The position numbers were made by a program, and so were the translations under genes. Shown here one piece after another: positions 23,169-24,531 of a stretch of 24,531 bases of DNA. The stretch comes from Clostridium sp. CAG:167 (GTDB lineage Bacteria; Bacillota; Clostridia; Lachnospirales; Lachnospiraceae): the NCBI GenBank assembly GCA_000433735.1, contig HF998345.1:35604-60134 (forward strand), given 5' to 3'. Every line of letters begins with the position of its first letter. Positions within the stretch are counted from its first letter, which is position 1. The notes under the pieces are model-generated. The model was not told where the DNA came from, ran no database searches, and saw only the letters and a program-made list of their open reading frames with translations.

Positions 23169-23293
23169 ATAAGTTAAGGGAACACATTAACTTATCTTAG
23201 TAAAGCTTATTCCTAATTTTTGATATTTTTTCATAAAACTCCTCTTTCAAAAGAGCGGCTGGCTTACCAGTCGCTCTTTCCCTTTGTTTTTTT
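23169..23293 (+). ncRNA. Candidate small RNA of about 125 bases
   Basis: A -10-like TATACT (23157-23162) would start transcription near 23169. That is exactly where a perfect 9-pair hairpin begins: ATAAGTTAA (23169-23177), loop GGGAACACA, TTAACTTAT (23187-23195). The unit ends in an intrinsic terminator at 23250-23293. No ATG-led frame with a ribosome site lies inside. The -35 box is poor, so an activator may be needed. It could instead be an untranslated relic or a premature-termination leader. Confidence 0.45.
23250..23293 (+). terminator. Rho-independent terminator upstream of nadA
   Basis: AAAGAGCGGCTGG (23250-23262) pairs with CCAGTCGCTCTTT (23267-23279; one G-U pair) around the loop CTTA, followed by CCCTTTGTTTTTTT. 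It ends just before the nadA promoter, so it would terminate a separate upstream plus-strand transcript. Confidence 0.85.
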
Positions 23294-23301
23294 GTAAAGT
23301 A

Positions 23302-23327
23302 TTTACATCTGTCTTGTCAGATGTAAA
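23302..23327. promoter_or_regulatory. Palindromic operator in the nadA promoter (candidate NAD-repressor site)
   Basis: TTTACATCTG (23302-23311) and CAGATGTAAA (23318-23327) are perfect 10-base arms around TCTTGT. The site covers the nadA -35 box, so binding would repress transcription. Position before nadA-nadB suggests the niacin-responsive repressor NiaR (YrxA), which controls these genes in many Firmicutes. That assignment rests on context. Confidence 0.65.
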
Positions 23328-23342
23328 CTTTTGTGCTATAGT
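23314..23342 (+). promoter_or_regulatory. nadA-nadB promoter
   Basis: TTGTCA (23314-23319), a 17-base spacer and TATAGT (23337-23342) read into nadA, giving a leader of about 50 bases. The -35 box lies inside the palindrome. Confidence 0.72.
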
Positions 23343-23398
23343 AAGGAGCATATTATTTTGAGAATCAATCTCATTAAATTTCAGAAAGGATTTCTTTT

Positions 23399-24307
23399 AT
23401 GGAAAACTTACAAGCACAGATCAAGAAATTAAAAGAAGAGAAAAATGCCGTTATCCTGGCACATTATTATGTTCACGACGAAGTTCAGGACATTGCCGAT
23501 TACATCGGGGATTCCTTTTATTTAAGTAAAGTGGCCACTACCACTGATGCCGATATCATTGTTTTCTGTGGTGTTTCATTCATGGGCGAAAGTGCCAAGA
23601 TCCTGAACCCGGAAAAAACCGTTCTCATGCCGGACGCTGCCGCTGACTGTCCAATGGCTCATATGGCAGAGATCAACCGCATTGATGAACTGAGGGAACA
23701 GTACCCGGATCTGGCAGTTGTATGCTACATAAATTCAACGGCTGAATTAAAATGCCACGCAGATGTGTGTGTTACATCTTCCAATGCCATGAAGATCGTA
23801 AAAAAACTTCCTAACCAGAATATTTTCTTTATTCCGGATGAGCATCTGGGACACTATATTTCACAGCAGGTGCCGGAAAAGAACTTTATCCTCAATGATG
23901 GCTACTGCCATGTGCACGCTTCCATCCGTCCGGATCAGGTTCTGGCAGCCAAAAAATCTCATCCGGATGCCCTTTTCCTGGTTCACCCGGAGTGTCCGGC
24001 AGCCATTCTTGAATTAGCCGATTTCATTGGCAGTACCTCTGAGATCATCAACTACGCTACAGATTCTTCCGCCAAAGAATTTATTATCGGAACCGAATTA
24101 GGCGTTTTACACGACCTGAAAACAAAAAATCCTGACAAAACATTTTATTCTGCCGGTTCTGCCCAGTGTTGTCCAAATATGAAAAAGATCACGCTGGAAA
24201 AAGTACTTCATGTACTGGAAACCGGTGAAAATGAAGTGATCCTGTCAGATGAATTGCGGGAAAAGGCCAATGCGCCGTTAAAGAGAATGCTTGAGTTAGC
24301 CAAATAA
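23399..24307 (+). CDS. nadA: Quinolinate synthase NadA
   Basis: NadA condenses iminoaspartate with dihydroxyacetone phosphate to make quinolinate for NAD synthesis, using an oxygen-sensitive 4Fe-4S cluster. The 302-residue length matches the short form seen in thermophiles and anaerobes. The three cluster cysteines fall at the expected places: C84 in DCPMAH, C170 in GYCHVH, and C257 (or C258) in AQCCPNM. ILAHYYVHDEVQDIADYIGDS (split by family position 19-39), CYINSTAE (109-116) and HPECP (196-200) are further family motifs. AAAGGA lies 8 bases before the ATG. It is followed by nadB after 22 bases. Confidence 0.97.
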   Translation: MENLQAQIKKLKEEKNAVILAHYYVHDEVQDIADYIGDSFYLSKVATTTDADIIVFCGVSFMGESAKILNPEKTVLMPDAAADCPMAHMAEINRIDELREQYPDLAVVCYINSTAELKCHADVCVTSSNAMKIVKKLPNQNIFFIPDEHLGHYISQQVPEKNFILNDGYCHVHASIRPDQVLAAKKSHPDALFLVHPECPAAILELADFIGSTSEIINYATDSSAKEFIIGTELGVLHDLKTKNPDKTFYSAGSAQCCPNMKKITLEKVLHVLETGENEVILSDELREKANAPLKRMLELAK

Positions 24308-24329
24308 GCAGACTCAGAAAGGATATGCT

Positions 24330-24531
24330 ATGACTTCAAAAACGGATATTCTCATTGTAGGAAGCGGGGCCGCCGGTTTGTTTTGCGCCCTGAACCTTCC
24401 TTCAGACAAAACAATCACTCTTATTACCAAGGATGATGCCGAAAACAGTGACTCTTTCCTGGCTCAGGGCGGCATCTGTATGTTGAAATCCGAAGAGGAC
24501 TATGACAGTTATTTTGAAGATACCATGCGGG
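24330..24531 (+). CDS. nadB: L-aspartate oxidase NadB, N-terminal fragment
   Basis: NadB oxidises L-aspartate to iminoaspartate, the substrate of NadA, with FAD. Only 67 codons lie in the window; the frame is open to the edge. The FAD-binding Rossmann motif is clear: DILIVGSGAAGLFCAL (6-21), then a TLITK strand and SFLAQGGI, the typical aspartate oxidase/fumarate reductase pattern. AAAGGA lies 6 bases before the ATG, repeating the nadA ribosome site. It forms an operon with nadA. Confidence 0.92.
   Translation, partial: MTSKTDILIVGSGAAGLFCALNLPSDKTITLITKDDAENSDSFLAQGGICMLKSEEDYDSYFEDTMR

Larger units (their letters stand above)
22982..23398. other. Intergenic region between divergent RelA/SpoT-like gene and nadA
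   Basis: These 417 bases contain no credible coding region. From left to right they hold the RelA/SpoT-like gene promoter, an AT-rich palindrome with three ACAATA-type elements, a pair of 9-base direct repeats, a possible small RNA with terminator, and the nadA promoter with a palindromic operator. Each is listed separately. Confidence 0.8.

Noticed and set aside
23085..23177. 30-codon plus-strand frame in the intergenic region
   Set aside because: It has no ribosome site, runs through the palindrome and direct repeats, and its composition is that of AT-rich non-coding DNA.
1..24531. Mobile elements, CRISPR arrays, tRNA or rRNA genes
   Set aside because: I found no transposase or integrase frame, no regularly spaced repeats, and no tRNA-like cloverleaf or rRNA sequence.

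Overview
The window looks like chromosomal DNA from a low-to-moderate GC Clostridia, most likely a Lachnospiraceae gut anaerobe. The reasons are Firmicutes-type promoters and strong AGGAGG ribosome sites, the tig-clpP-clpX-lon-engB gene order, a GAAC-N4-GTTC LexA box at recA, a 302-residue anaerobe-type NadA, and secreted proteins ending in a lysine-rich FN3 domain. The species assignment is an inference from gene content only. I see no rRNA, tRNA, CRISPR array, insertion sequence or prophage gene.

Layout. Nearly everything reads on the minus strand, so it is described here from high to low coordinates. At the right edge nadA and the start of nadB read on the plus strand, behind a promoter that carries a perfect 10-6-10 palindrome. 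A 417-base intergenic region (22982-23398) separates nadA from a divergent gene for a 597-residue RelA/SpoT-fold protein. It also holds an AT-rich palindrome and a possible small RNA that ends in an intrinsic terminator. Next come a secreted FN3 protein with its own strong promoter and terminator (19801-21173), and then a five-gene run: an unknown 173-residue protein, truA, an 80-residue protein, an M18 aminopeptidase, and a secreted beta-trefoil/C39-like cysteine protease-like protein (15236-19719).

recA-recX (13457-15156) follows with a TTGACA promoter and a LexA operator near the transcription start. From 13269 down to base 1 there is one unbroken minus-strand series with gaps of at most 66 bases. 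It begins with the proteostasis block tig, clpP, clpX and lon, then the ribosome-assembly GTPase engB and the DNA-repair gene nth. It continues into a small four-helix membrane protein, a DUF1015 protein, glgB, a PocR-domain pseudo-histidine kinase, and a GGDEF/EAL protein that runs off the window.

How they fit. Trigger factor, ClpXP and Lon together cover folding and degradation. RecA and RecX are the recombinase and its modulator, under SOS control. NadA and NadB make quinolinate for NAD. The least understood parts are the RelA/SpoT-like protein with a long unassigned C-terminal half, the PocR pseudokinase translationally coupled to a cyclic-di-GMP-type protein behind glgB, the candidate small RNA, and the two secreted proteins.
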